Source: Erigeron canadensis (taxonomy: Eukaryota > Streptophyta > Magnoliopsida > Asterales > Asteraceae). Taken from it: a stretch of DNA of 64,000 nt. Every line of letters begins with the position of its first letter. The stretch's first letter is position 1. The notes under the pieces are model-generated. The model saw nothing but the letters and a program-made list of their open reading frames with translations, was not told where the DNA came from and searched no databases. This document shows positions 62,955 through 64,000 of this stretch, piece after piece. Made by a program: the position numbers and the translations under genes. The stretch is taken from contig NC_057761.1 of assembly GCF_010389155.1 (NCBI RefSeq), forward strand, positions 18,540,501 through 18,604,500, written 5' to 3'.

Positions 62955-64000
62955 TGTAACATCCCAAGATTTTAAGGTAAAAGAAATTAACCCCTTTTTA
63001 TAGTTTTAACATTAAATTAATTTCCTAGTATTTTATTTTTAGATATGGGGTTAATTTAGTTGGAACTTTAGCGGATAGCGGGTATTCTAATACCTAGTAA
63101 ATCATATGGGACGTGGCATCTCCAAAGAGTGCCAGCCCTCTTTTTCTTTTGAGTCACCTCCCACTTCACTCATTCTTCTTCTTCTTCTTCTTCTTCACTT
63201 CATGCATTCTTCTTGCTTTCACAAAATCATAGTTTAATCTTCCAAGCCCAAGGTAGAAATAAAAATAATAATCATCATTAACAACTCTTATCAAACAAGA
63301 TTAAAAAGTTAGGATTTGTGGGTTTGTGGTGGAGGTGGCCGAAAATTTAAGAGGAAAAAGGAGAAGAAATTGTGTATTGAAAACCCTAAGTAATTGTCTT
63401 CTTTGTTGAGGTTAGGAATTTCCCCAATTTAGCTTTATCTTTTCTTTTGAAATTAGGGTTCATGAAGGAACCCGAATTTGGGGTTTTGCTAGAAATTGGA
63501 TTGTGGTTAATTTTCCCCCAATTCCTTAGTTAACCTAGTTGTCATTGAGTTATTTAATGAGTTTGATTATGAAATTGATAAGTTCTTGTGATAATTTGGG
63601 TTTATGAGAAAAGATGAGTTTTTCTAGTTATTGAAATAATGATGAAAATGGTAGAATGAGCTACCTAGTGTTATTGTATTAATGAAAGTAACTCAATGAC
63701 AAATGGGTTGGGTTTTGGGTTTAGAAAAGGCTAGTAATTGTGTATGACTAGGTTAGGCTAGTCAAATTGTGAGTGAAAGCTTATGCACTTTATGATATGA
63801 TCATAGGTTGAGCTTGTTGAGCATTGTTGTTTAGCTTTATTGTCTCTGTTGCGGAGGAGGTGAGTATACTTGTATACCTTTGTGTATACGTTGGGTCAAT
63901 TACCATGAGATGTGAATGTTCCAAGCATGGTAATTGATTTGGCGTTTAGCCCATATGGGGCATTGTTTATAAGGCCTAAGAACCTCCGGGGCCTAAGAAC
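62955..64000 (+). repeat. Gypsy-type LTR, running off the window
   Basis: It begins TGTAACATCCCAAG and shares its first 200 bp with 1818 onward. CTT repeats occur at 63175-63195. The end is outside the window, so the LTR is at least 1.05 kb. The gaggtgagtatacttgtatacc stretch near 63850 is common inside such LTRs. No coding sequence. Confidence 0.6.

Overview
This is plant nuclear DNA. It has long AT-rich intergenic stretches, GT-AG introns, a chloroplast-targeted protease gene, a class II trehalose-phosphate synthase gene, an LRR receptor-like protein and many LTR retrotransposons, MITEs and tRNA-derived SINEs. The repeat types look eudicot, and to my eye like the daisy family (Asteraceae), but the sequence alone does not prove the family.

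Three host loci stand out. (1) A TPS7-like class II trehalose-6-phosphate synthase on the + strand (CDS 16715-23031, 3 exons, 855 aa) with a leader intron; its 2.5 kb first intron holds two Mutator-type MITEs and a TRIM-like mini-retroelement. (2) A receptor cluster on the + strand: a decayed S-domain (G-lectin) receptor fragment (27358-27905), then a large LRR receptor-like protein (28501-32025) cut in two by stops at about 30.2 kb. (3) A thylakoid FtsH metalloprotease of the FTSH2/VAR2 type on the - strand (CDS 58017-53316, 4 exons, 691 aa), with a likely leader intron and a hAT-type MITE in its second coding intron.

The rest is mostly transposable elements. From 1 to 11 kb: a MULE transposase relic, a Gypsy-type LTR end, a PIF/Harbinger relic split by an LTR-like insert, and a minus-strand Copia relic with an extra ORF region between pol and its polypurine tract. 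From 11 to 16.3 kb: foldback and TIR elements, a hAT MITE, tandem repeats and a SINE. From 24.8 to 27.2 kb: a pogo-like relic carrying a nested long-TIR MULE. From 32.3 to 50.1 kb: a minus-strand Copia element (205-bp LTRs, TSD AAGAT) whose gag is split by a younger plus-strand Sirevirus-like Copia (972-bp LTRs, TSD CAGTG) that carries a 3.6 kb extra coding region with long helical/coiled-coil stretches after pol. The right edge (62.4-64 kb) is one LTR retroelement start interrupted by the LTR of another.

The two intact host genes act in sugar signalling (TPS) and thylakoid protein quality control (FtsH); nothing suggests they are functionally linked. No CRISPR, rRNA or true tRNA gene was seen. 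All element reading frames are decayed by stops and frameshifts. LTR divergence counted by eye (about 2% inner, about 3.4% outer) agrees with the nesting order.
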